From the NCBI RefSeq assembly GCF_001548115.1, contig NZ_AP014821.1, positions 3,661,262 to 3,725,261 of the forward strand: a stretch of DNA of 64,000 nt. The letters run 5' to 3'. Positions 46,818-55,061 of the stretch are shown here, in pieces. The notes beneath the pieces were generated by a model that was given only the letters and a program-made list of their open reading frames with translations, had not been told where the DNA came from and searched no databases. Position 1 is the stretch's first letter. Each line of letters begins with the position of its first letter. The position numbers and the translations under genes were made by a program. Source of the stretch: Geminocystis sp. NIES-3709 (GTDB lineage: Bacteria > Cyanobacteriota > Cyanobacteriia > Cyanobacteriales > Cyanobacteriaceae).

Positions 46818-48736
46818 TTTCCGTTGCTATAAATTTGTAAATCAAACCAAAAAGTTGTACCCACTCCTACTTCACTGGTTAAATGAATACGACTGTTGTG
46901 TTTTTCTGTAATATTTTTGACGATCGATAACCCCAAACCGGTACCCTCTAAGGTGTGAACTCTATTTTCTACTCGAAAAAATCGATCAAATATAGCCTCT
47001 TGGTCTTCTGGTGCAATACCGATTCCTGTATCAGAAATTTCTACTCTCACATGAGAAAATTCTTCTGAGTTTTCAGGATTAGCTTTAACGGGATAGGCTT
47101 TAACCGTTACGCTACCCCCTTCCAAAGTGAATTTTAAAGCATTGCCTACCAAATTAGTAAAAACTTGTAAAAGAAGATCATAATGTCCCCAAATAGGTGG
47201 TAATTCAGTAGCTATTTCTGAAAATAATTTAATATTTTTATCCTTAGCATTTAGTTGATAAGTTCTTAAAGTTTGTTCGATAGGTTGTCCTAAATCTAAT
47301 GGTGTAAATTCATAACTTCTCGAAGATTCTAAACGAGATAAATCTAATACATCATTAACTAATCTAGTAAGTCGATCGGTTTCATTATTAGCTGTTTGTA
47401 AAAACTCTAATTTTTCTGTTTCTGTTAAGTCCTCACCGTACTCAAATAGAGTTTCTATAAAAGATTTAATATTAAATAATGGAGTTCTTAATTCATGGGA
47501 AACATTACTAATAAATTGACTTTTAGCTTCATTTAATTCAGCCTCTTTTGTTATATCTTGTACTGTCATCACAATTCCTTTGATGTTTTCCCTATTTTGA
47601 TCTAATACCTGAGTAAGTAAAATTCTAAAAATACGTTGATTAGGATTACTTAAAGCGATCGTAAACTCTCCTCTAGTAGGTAAAATATCATGGCTATCTT
47701 TTTCTTCATCAGAATCTTGTCCATGAGAAATATTAGTAAGAGGAGTTTTTAATTGTTGAGTTACTTCCAGTGGTAAATATTCTAGTAAATCTTCTCCAAT
47801 AATATGAGTATTTTCCCAATTAAACATTCTTCTAGCGGCTGGATTTACTAAAATCAATTTAAGTTGAGAATCCAATAAAATTGCCCCGTCAGCAATGGTT
47901 GAAACAAGGGTTTCTAATTTCGCTTTTTCTGCAGTTAATTCTTCTATATTTTGTTCTTCATATTTTTCTAAAATTTCTGCCATATCATTAAAACTTAAAA
48001 TCAATTCTCCCAATTCTCCTCCGAGGGGTAAATCAATTCTCTGTTTAAAATTACCCGCCGCAATATTTTTAACTCCTAACAATAATTCTTTGATAGGTTG
48101 AGTAATAGTTAAGGCATTAAATACACCCCCTAAAATAACCATCGCCCAAATAGAGATAAATACCGCAATAGTGACATCTCTGGTAAGATTAGAAGAAGCC
48201 ACAACAGTGGGATTCGGATTAATACCGATAGCCAACACCCCTAAATATTGCTTATCAACCGATAAAGGTACAAAAACATCCGTTACTTTACCGTCTGGGG
48301 TGAAGTGTTGTCTAACCACAGGAATTTTAGCTTTCGGATTATAATCTTCGGGTAACTCTAGTTTTCTTTGAATAGTAAGAGAATTTTTAACTTCATTTTG
48401 AGAAAAAGGAATACCGAAAAAAATCTGCCCTTCTTCATTAGCATAAATAATATATCTGACGCTTGATGTACTATTGAAAAAGCGTCCTGAAAATCTGGCG
48501 ACTTCAGTTAAATTATCTTCGGCAACTAAAGGCGCAACATTACTAGCTAACAGTAACCCTAAATCTCTACCAAAACGAGTATCATTTATTTGAGCATCCT
48601 GTTGAATGGAATTGACAGCCCAAAATGTTAAACTACTCATTACTAATGATACCACGAAGGTAGCGATCGCCATTAATTTAGTTTGGAGGGTAAATTCAGA
48701 CCACCAACGCGCGATAATATCCTTAAAAACTTGCAC
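46814..48736 (-). CDS. nblS: Sensor histidine kinase NblS/Hik33
   Basis: The 640-residue protein has a short cytoplasmic N-terminus, two membrane helices (about residues 21-45 and 190-210) around a periplasmic sensor region, a HAMP domain (about 210-265), a PAS-like region (about 275-395), the HisKA H-box SHELRTPLFNIK and a HATPase domain (N-box VGNALKFTLEGG and DTGIGI, GTGLGL). This matches NblS/Hik33/DspA, the conserved cyanobacterial kinase for high light, cold and nutrient stress, which works with RpaB. It is followed by a four-base overlap with the YbhN-like gene. Confidence 0.93.
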   Translation of the reverse strand: MQVFKDIIARWWSEFTLQTKLMAIATFVVSLVMSSLTFWAVNSIQQDAQINDTRFGRDLGLLLASNVAPLVAEDNLTEVARFSGRFFNSTSSVRYIIYANEEGQIFFGIPFSQNEVKNSLTIQRKLELPEDYNPKAKIPVVRQHFTPDGKVTDVFVPLSVDKQYLGVLAIGINPNPTVVASSNLTRDVTIAVFISIWAMVILGGVFNALTITQPIKELLLGVKNIAAGNFKQRIDLPLGGELGELILSFNDMAEILEKYEEQNIEELTAEKAKLETLVSTIADGAILLDSQLKLILVNPAARRMFNWENTHIIGEDLLEYLPLEVTQQLKTPLTNISHGQDSDEEKDSHDILPTRGEFTIALSNPNQRIFRILLTQVLDQNRENIKGIVMTVQDITKEAELNEAKSQFISNVSHELRTPLFNIKSFIETLFEYGEDLTETEKLEFLQTANNETDRLTRLVNDVLDLSRLESSRSYEFTPLDLGQPIEQTLRTYQLNAKDKNIKLFSEIATELPPIWGHYDLLLQVFTNLVGNALKFTLEGGSVTVKAYPVKANPENSEEFSHVRVEISDTGIGIAPEDQEAIFDRFFRVENRVHTLEGTGLGLSIVKNITEKHNSRIHLTSEVGVGTTFWFDLQIYSNGK

Positions 48737-48824
48737 GGTTTATATAGTGAATAATAAATAATGGATAATGGATAATGAATAAATATCATTCGTAGTTTGT
48801 AATTCGCAATTCGTCATTTTTAAG

Positions 48825-49397
48825 ATGAAATTTAATCGTACAACAATATCATTGGTAATTTTAGCATTAGGTTTAACGGGGTTTGTTTATTTTAGCGAAA
48901 TCAAAAATCAAGGATTGGATATTAGTTCTAAGATAGAAGAAAAAGAAGACAAAAAAGAGAATATTTTTAGTTTTGACTCTAAAGATATTAAAGGAATTGT
49001 TATTGAGGTGAATAACCAGAAAATTAGTTTCGAGAAAACAGATAAAGATATTTGGGAAATGATACAACCAGAAAAGTTAACGGCTAGTGATGCGGCTATT
49101 TCTTTTTTGGTAAATTTATTTAATCAAGCGGAAAATAAAATACAAATTCCCTTGACGGAAGAAAAAAGACAAGAATATGGTTTAGTGCAGTCAAGTTATA
49201 AAATTCAGTGGAGATTGAAAAATGATGAACAATATCAAATGATTTTAGGGAAACCTAACTTCGATGATACCCAAATTTATGCAGAAGTTAAATTTCCTGA
49301 TTCTGTAAAAACAAAACAAAATATTTTCTTAGTCTCTAAAAGTTTTCAATATGCCATTGAAAGAGATTTTAATGAGTGGAAAGCAGTGGATAAGTAA
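48825..49397 (+). CDS. DUF4340-domain protein
   Basis: The 190-residue protein has an N-terminal membrane helix or signal (about residues 7-25, TISLVILALGLTGFVYF) and a lysine/glutamate linker, then a DUF4340-like domain (about 45-185, KGIVIEVNNQKISFEK, WEMIQPEKLTASD). DUF4340 occurs next to gliding or ABC exporters in other bacteria; here it stands alone and is convergent with the PHP gene, with stops only 2 bp apart. Function unknown. Confidence 0.78.
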   Translation: MKFNRTTISLVILALGLTGFVYFSEIKNQGLDISSKIEEKEDKKENIFSFDSKDIKGIVIEVNNQKISFEKTDKDIWEMIQPEKLTASDAAISFLVNLFNQAENKIQIPLTEEKRQEYGLVQSSYKIQWRLKNDEQYQMILGKPNFDDTQIYAEVKFPDSVKTKQNIFLVSKSFQYAIERDFNEWKAVDK

Positions 49398-49399
49398 AC

Positions 49400-50104
49400 T
49401 TAAAGACGCACTAAGATATTACTACCATGAGTATCAGTGCCACAAGTAGTGTATAAATTGTATTTTTTGGCCATACTTTTCACGATCGAAGTTTGATTTT
49501 TGCTAGGTTGCCAAGGGTTAGGATTAGTGTAGGCATAATAAGTTTCCACCCCATCTATTCCTAAACTATAGGCTTCGGTAATTAACTCTTCTGCACTACG
49601 ACGATAACGAGCAGGGTGTGCTAATACGACTAATCCTCCTGCTTGGTGGAGGGTTTTAATCACATTTTTTGCTTGAGCATCTTTCCCGACAGGAGCGTTT
49701 CCTGTTAAGTACTTTTGTAAATTATGGACTTCGGGATTAAATCCATAACCTAGTATATGAACATTAGTACCGTTTAATTCTGAGGTAATTTCAATACCTG
49801 TCCATAGATGAGGTAGCCCAGTATGATGATGAGATTTTTCACGGAGGTAATTTCTAGCTCGATCGAATCCTTTAACGCTATGATGATCAGTAATAGCGAA
49901 TCCTTGTAAACCGATAGATAGTGCTTGTTCTACTAATAATTCTGGGGTTAATTGTCCGTCAGAACAACTGGTGTGTAGATGAAAGTTGTAATTATGAGGG
50001 CAACTAAAATAGTTAATATTTTTCCATACTGCTCTTAATTTTATCGTATCTTGCTCCCGATCGTCACTGGATAAAGGACGAGTTTTTTTTGTTGTTAGTA
50101 GCAT
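49400..50104 (-). CDS. PHP-domain phosphoesterase
   Basis: The 234-residue protein has the PHP metal-binding motifs: FHLHTSCSDG, ITDHHSVKGF, a central GIEITSELNGTNVHILGYG, VLAHPARYRR and a C-terminal CGTDTHGS. It should hydrolyse phosphate esters with a trinuclear metal centre; relatives act on nucleotides such as 3'-phosphoadenosine 5'-phosphate or on pNPP. The exact substrate is unknown. Confidence 0.88.
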   Translation of the reverse strand: MLLTTKKTRPLSSDDREQDTIKLRAVWKNINYFSCPHNYNFHLHTSCSDGQLTPELLVEQALSIGLQGFAITDHHSVKGFDRARNYLREKSHHHTGLPHLWTGIEITSELNGTNVHILGYGFNPEVHNLQKYLTGNAPVGKDAQAKNVIKTLHQAGGLVVLAHPARYRRSAEELITEAYSLGIDGVETYYAYTNPNPWQPSKNQTSIVKSMAKKYNLYTTCGTDTHGSNILVRL

Positions 50105-50454
50105 ATTTTGCTCAACTATTGCGAACTGTTAACTTCAATGTAACAAAAATTTAGAGATCTTGACGGGTAAATCTTAAAAAAATCTTAAGAATTTTGTTAT
50201 GAGTGTAATATGCTTTCTTTATATAAGAAAAAATACTGAGACTTTCTTCAAAAGTATTCCCGTTAACATAGGTTATCAGGTATAGTTTTCCGTTAATTGA
50301 TTAGATAATTTCTAAAAAGTTTTACTCATATTTCATTGTCCAAAAATTTAGTTTTTGAACCAAATTCATCTAAAATTTGACCTCAGTTCGATGAAAAAAT
50401 ATTATCAAAAGGTTAGCGATCAGGTATTATTAAGTTAAATTTCTGGTCAACATT
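50105..50454. other. Spacer upstream of the PHP gene
   Basis: No gene is seen. The PHP promoter should be here on the minus strand. No clear terminator or box is assigned. The MITE-like element starts at 50455. Confidence 0.45.
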
Positions 50455-50653
50455 AGTAATTAACGGGACTTAAACTAAAAATATTAAACTATGAGTCTCA
50501 AATCGTTATAAATCAAAGATTTTACATAGATCGATAACTTTTCCTTTTATACCAAGAGTTTCAGCCGTTTTTATGACGTTTACCTAAATCTCTTACTCTG
50601 ACTGTATTTGAAGCTATTTTTGCACCAAAATTTTTCAAAGTACCGTTAATTAC
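50455..50653. mobile_element. MITE-like element sharing ends with the IS701-type element
   Basis: A 199-bp segment starts AGTAATTAACGGGACTT and ends AAGTACCGTTAATTACT, an inverted repeat with one mismatch in the first 17 bases. The same AGTAATTAACGGTACTT occurs at the left end of the IS701-family element (52108-52124). The segment has no ORF. It looks like a non-autonomous derivative. Confidence 0.6.
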
Positions 50654-50740
50654 TTATTCTTGAATTGAAAAAAAGCTAAAAGCTAATCCTTAACAGCTAA
50701 TTACTAACTCACGTTAAATTTTGACAGATCAATTCTTCAA

Positions 50741-51439
50741 TTAAACAAATAAAAGGGGTTTATCTTTTAGGGGTGCAAAAGCATGGGTATCGAAACGATA
50801 AAGAGTTGCAGGTCTTCCAGCACCCTTATAAGCCTTTTCTCCTGTGTCTATTAAAAAACCTAATTTCAATAAACGAGAACGAAAATTTGAGTAATCAGTA
50901 AAGTTTTCCCCTAAAACAGTAATATAAAGTTGATAAAGGTCATAAAGGGTAAATAATTCTGGTAAAACGTCAAATGCGATCGGACTATATTCAAGTTTAT
51001 TTCTAAGTCTTTGATAACCATATTCCACAATACAATTATGATTAAAAGCAAGAGTAGGAATAGCATCTAAGGTAATCCATGTAACGGTTTTGATATTTTT
51101 AGTTATTTTAGCATCTTCATATCTTACTAAAGCAAAGTAACTAATGGATAGATAACGATCGTCATAATCACGACTATCAAAGGTATATAACTGTTCTAAA
51201 TAAAGGTTATTAACTTTAATTTTTTCAGCTAAAGTGCGGTAGGCGGCGGACTCTAAAGATTCTCCTTGTTTAACTAAAGTTGCGGGTAAACTCCAAAATT
51301 CTTTAAAGGGTTCTTTTTCTCGTTTTACTAATAGTATTAGTAACTTATTCTTGATAGTATCAACGGAAAAAATAACATTATCTACTCCCACGTTAAAATC
51401 TGCTAGATTGTGTTTCACTTTAACAACTTTTTTCGTCAT
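50741..51439 (-). CDS. NrtR-type NUDIX transcriptional regulator
   Basis: The protein (232 residues from the ATG at 51439) has an N-terminal NUDIX domain (about residues 15-140; GESLESAAYRTLAEKI replaces the catalytic REUxEE glutamates, so hydrolase activity is doubtful) and a C-terminal winged-helix domain (about 155-225; FRSRLLKLGFLID and KGAGRPATLYRF). This is the layout of NrtR regulators of NAD metabolism that bind ADP-ribose. It overlaps the end of nadD by 20 bases, fitting the role. An upstream ATG at 51463 is less likely. Confidence 0.85.
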   Translation of the reverse strand: MTKKVVKVKHNLADFNVGVDNVIFSVDTIKNKLLILLVKREKEPFKEFWSLPATLVKQGESLESAAYRTLAEKIKVNNLYLEQLYTFDSRDYDDRYLSISYFALVRYEDAKITKNIKTVTWITLDAIPTLAFNHNCIVEYGYQRLRNKLEYSPIAFDVLPELFTLYDLYQLYITVLGENFTDYSNFRSRLLKLGFLIDTGEKAYKGAGRPATLYRFDTHAFAPLKDKPLLFV

Positions 51440-51995
51440 CCAAATATAAACGATTTTCTTCAATATAAACCTTTACTTTATCAGTTAACACTACCGAATC
51501 ATGTTTATGGCGATAATCTGTAGAAGAAAAAGGCGGTATTTGACAGGGAGCGATCGAACATCCTAAACTATGATGATTAATTTTGTCGATGACTTCCTGC
51601 TTGATAGTATAACCTTCTCTGGGTACTAATAAAACTTTCAACTGTGTCCACAATTTTTCTGCTTGATACCATGTAAAAATCTGTTCTGCTAAATCACTCC
51701 CTATTACCATTGTTAAATCAATGTTTTCCCCCCATTTTATCCTTGCTTTTTCTACTGTATTGATAGTGCGTCGATCGCTAATTTCTTGACAATGAGTAAT
51801 ATTAGATAAATTGAGTTCTTGAGTTAGTAATTTTAACATTTGACTACGATGAAATAAATTACTCCCATGACTTTTAAAGGGATTATCTGAAGCATAGACT
51901 CCCACTATATCATAATTATTACTTAGGTAAGTTAATATATTTTTATGGGCGATCGTAGGTGGATCAGCACTCGTACCAAAAATAGCGATAATCAT
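51420..51995 (-). CDS. nadD: Nicotinate-nucleotide adenylyltransferase
   Basis: The 191-residue protein has the nucleotidyltransferase N-terminal motif (IFGTSADPPTIAHKNIL) with the HxGH-type signature, and the FSSTDYRHK (ISSTxxR-like) motif near the end. It makes deamido-NAD from NaMN and ATP. Together with the overlapping NrtR-type gene it forms a NAD-biosynthesis and control pair. The start is the first ATG, immediately before the conserved IFGTS. Confidence 0.87.
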   Translation of the reverse strand: MIIAIFGTSADPPTIAHKNILTYLSNNYDIVGVYASDNPFKSHGSNLFHRSQMLKLLTQELNLSNITHCQEISDRRTINTVEKARIKWGENIDLTMVIGSDLAEQIFTWYQAEKLWTQLKVLLVPREGYTIKQEVIDKINHHSLGCSIAPCQIPPFSSTDYRHKHDSVVLTDKVKVYIEENRLYLDDEKSC

Positions 51996-52112
51996 ATAAC
52001 AGTAAACAAATTGATTTAAGTTTAGGATTAGACTGGTTAAATTTACCTAGTCATCATAAAGCTAGTACCCTGTGTAGTTATGACTTCAACTTAACTTTTC
52101 TCAGAGAAGTAA

Positions 52113-53471
52113 TTAACGGTACTTAGACAAAACAATAACAACAATTAAGCTATAATTTTTACATCATATTGCTTTTAGGTCAAAATGAAAGAAATTACTT
52201 CTTCATCAATGCCCCCATGTTTCAATCGCTGGTGTGAAAAAATAGACCCAGTCTTAAAAACAAAGGCACAAAAACGAGAGTTTAGAAATTATTTGGGCGG
52301 TTTATTAGGAGATTCTCAAAGAAAAAATATAACTCAAATTGCCCATAATAATCTTGATATTACTTATCATAAATTACACCATTTCTTAACAGAGTCCACT
52401 TGGAATTATGATGAGGTAAATGATAAAAGATTAGAAATTATTGCATCCTGTCGTCAAACAAAAATTAGTCGATGTTTCTCCTTAATTATAGACGATTCAG
52501 GTCATCGTAAAAGTGGAAACTTTACTGACTGTGTGGGAAGACAATATATTGGTGAAATTGGCAAAACTGATAATGGTAATGTTATAGTCACTACTCACAT
52601 TTATGATGGTGTGAGAAGTTTTCCTTTAGACGTTGAATTATATGAAAAAGCCGAAAATTTCCCTGAAGGAAAAGACGCTCCACAATTTCAGAAAAAACCA
52701 GACATTGCCTTTAATTTAATTGAAAAATGTTTAAATCGAAATTATTGTCCCCAAATAATTTTAATGGATGGTGGTTATGGAAACAATACTAATTTATTAG
52801 GCAAACTAGAAAAAAAGAATTTAAAATATATAGGAATTATTGCTAAAAATAGATTAGTAAAATTGGTAAAACAAGATTTTATCGAGTCTGAAAAAACCAT
52901 AGCTGAAATAGCAAAATCATTACCCCAAGATAGTTTTGAAAAAATAAGAATAGGAAAAAATCGAGAAAAAACTCTTTGGGTAGCAACGATAAATATTGAA
53001 TTATCAGCTTTGTCGGGAATAAAAACTGTAGCTATCGTCATGAATGCAGATACTTTTGAAAATTCCACAGATATTGATTATTTAATGACTAATGAAATAG
53101 GAGAAAAAGTGTGTGGAAATTGGATAGTAGAAACTTATACACAAAGAAATTGGATAGAAGTATTTTACCGTGAAATCAAGGGATGGTTAGGGTTATCACA
53201 ATACCAAGTGAGAAATAAAAGAAGTTTAATGAGACATTTTATCTTGGTATTTTGTGCCTACACTTTTATTCAATGGCATCGTTTGACAGGAGGTTTAAGA
53301 AGACAATGGGGGAATAAACCGTTAAATACTTTTGCTGAGGCATTGGAAGCGTTTCGTAATGCTGTGTCTTTTCGCTTTTTTCAATGGTTAAAAGACAATG
53401 TGGAAGTATTTAGTTTATATAAAGCTAGTTTAGGGTTTATTTGGGCATAATTTTTGTCTAAGTACCGTTAA
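52113..53471 (+). mobile_element. IS701-family insertion sequence
   Basis: A 1359-bp element is bounded by perfect 20-bp inverted repeats TTAACGGTACTTAGACAAAA (52113-52132) and its reverse complement (53452-53471). The outermost TTAA may be the target duplication instead of terminal repeat. It carries one intact transposase gene, with about 70 bp at the left and 20 bp at the right outside it. It appears complete and recent. Confidence 0.88.
52185..53450 (+). CDS. IS701-family DDE transposase
   Basis: The 421-residue protein has the DDE acidic residues in SLIIDDSGHRKSG (Asp), ILMDGGYGNN (Asp) and NWIEVFYREIKGWLGLSQYQVR (Glu with the YREK-like motif). Family length is about 400 residues, and the frame is intact. 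It is likely active or recently active, since the terminal repeats are perfect. Confidence 0.92.
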   Translation: MKEITSSSMPPCFNRWCEKIDPVLKTKAQKREFRNYLGGLLGDSQRKNITQIAHNNLDITYHKLHHFLTESTWNYDEVNDKRLEIIASCRQTKISRCFSLIIDDSGHRKSGNFTDCVGRQYIGEIGKTDNGNVIVTTHIYDGVRSFPLDVELYEKAENFPEGKDAPQFQKKPDIAFNLIEKCLNRNYCPQIILMDGGYGNNTNLLGKLEKKNLKYIGIIAKNRLVKLVKQDFIESEKTIAEIAKSLPQDSFEKIRIGKNREKTLWVATINIELSALSGIKTVAIVMNADTFENSTDIDYLMTNEIGEKVCGNWIVETYTQRNWIEVFYREIKGWLGLSQYQVRNKRSLMRHFILVFCAYTFIQWHRLTGGLRRQWGNKPLNTFAEALEAFRNAVSFRFFQWLKDNVEVFSLYKASLGFIWA

Positions 53472-53529
53472 CCCAACGGTGAATAATCTATTTTGTGAGT
53501 TATCCAAAGTTTAAAATACTCTAAATTAT

Positions 53530-54630
53530 TTATTGGAATTGTTGTAATTTATCGTTAGCAGATTTTAAGAGTTTTTGAGACTGATTGTAAGAAGTTGTAC
53601 CAGATTGCACTTTCTCTAATTGATTAATGATTCCCTGAAGTTGACTGGCAACTAATTTACTCTCTGTATTATCTACTTCAAGTAACTTTTCTATTCTCCT
53701 TTCTGCTTCTGTAAAATATTGAGCCGATTCGGTTTCAACTTGTTTCCGAATTTGAATTGTTGCTAAGTTCGTTGTGTAGTTAGCTAATAGTTTTTGTGCT
53801 TCTAAATATCCTGTATCTTCTAAGGGAATAGATTTAAGATGATCGATCGACTGTTGCCATAGGTTTTCACATTGTTCCCAAATAATAGCAGAATGAGGGG
53901 GCTTATTACATAATTTAGATGCTGAAGTGGCAAACTCTTGAGCCGCACTAATCCTGATATTGGTTCGCTCTCCTCCTGCAATAATTCCTGAAACTTCCTG
54001 AAAATCTCTTTGATAAGCCAATAGCTTACTATCACTTATTCTTTTTGCCAAAGTATTAGACGGTAATTCTATTAGTTTATCGATCGAACTTTGCCAATTA
54101 TTAACACTTTTTTGTTTATCTGCATCATTTTTGGCATTTTGATAACTTTCTTTCGCAGAATCAATGGACTTTTGAGCTTTTTCTAATTCATTTAAAGCAT
54201 TAATTTCTTGAAAAACAACCGCTTCCATGCGTCCAATTTGTTTTCTTGCCCTCTCAAACTCATCAAAAGTAAATTTCCAACTGCAAGTAAAAAAACTACA
54301 ATAAAATTGAGGCTCATATCCTAAAAACCAAACAGGTAATTGATTTAGATGATTTTGAGCAAGTTTAACTTTTTCATTTCCTAATTCAATATCTGCACGA
54401 CTGGTAGAATTGTTAACCAGTTGATCTGCTTGTTCTACATTAGCGATCGCATTTTTATAATTATTATCCATAGCGATATAACTAGGGAGTAGCACGATCG
54501 GAGCCACACTAGCAACAGGGCGACGAATCATAGGATAAGGTAAATTAGCAATCCAAATCAATCCTGCACCACCTGCTATAGTTAAAATCCCTAAAGAAAC
54601 AATTTTTAATTTTTTATTCAACCCAGACAT
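53530..54630 (-). CDS. Membrane-anchored helical protein of unknown function
   Basis: The 366-residue protein has an N-terminal membrane helix (about residues 8-28, KIVSLGILTIAGGAGLIWIA), then a mostly alpha-helical and coiled-coil extracytoplasmic region with heptads (SAKESYQNAKN, SYNQSQKLLKSANDKL). A possible disulfide pair CSFFTC occurs near residue 112 and another Cys pair near 240. I do not recognise a domain. It is convergent with the IS701 element. Confidence 0.72.
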   Translation of the reverse strand: MSGLNKKLKIVSLGILTIAGGAGLIWIANLPYPMIRRPVASVAPIVLLPSYIAMDNNYKNAIANVEQADQLVNNSTSRADIELGNEKVKLAQNHLNQLPVWFLGYEPQFYCSFFTCSWKFTFDEFERARKQIGRMEAVVFQEINALNELEKAQKSIDSAKESYQNAKNDADKQKSVNNWQSSIDKLIELPSNTLAKRISDSKLLAYQRDFQEVSGIIAGGERTNIRISAAQEFATSASKLCNKPPHSAIIWEQCENLWQQSIDHLKSIPLEDTGYLEAQKLLANYTTNLATIQIRKQVETESAQYFTEAERRIEKLLEVDNTESKLVASQLQGIINQLEKVQSGTTSYNQSQKLLKSANDKLQQFQ

Positions 54631-55061
54631 TACTTAACAATATTTTTTCTATTTGATTACACTTTTCTGATTCACAATTGGTTACAACTCATTGCTATGA
54701 AATTTTATCTGTAGAAAACTGTTGATGAGTTGTATATTTGTCTAAGATTACCTAAAAAGCAATAAGAGACAATCTTTTAATGGTACACTTTTCTTTTTAA
54801 TCACGAATTACTATGTAAACTCCAAAAGTTTTGCCCATAGAATTTATTATCATTTGATTATAACTTGTGACTTATCGTCTTAAATCAAATTGCAAAAAAA
54901 AGTAAAATTAACTTAACAATTGTTTTAATTTATACATAAAACATATTAACAGGTTAAAATTCTCGATATTTCTACCTCTCCATAATATAATAATTTGTCT
55001 GCCAATTAGTTGGATATTTATTTATAAAATCAATAATTATTACTCTAAATTAATTAGTTAA
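54631..55061. other. Divergent spacer without a recognised gene
   Basis: The 431-bp AT-rich spacer lies between the helical-protein gene and the glycosyltransferase gene. No ORF, hairpin or promoter could be assigned with confidence. Confidence 0.5.
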
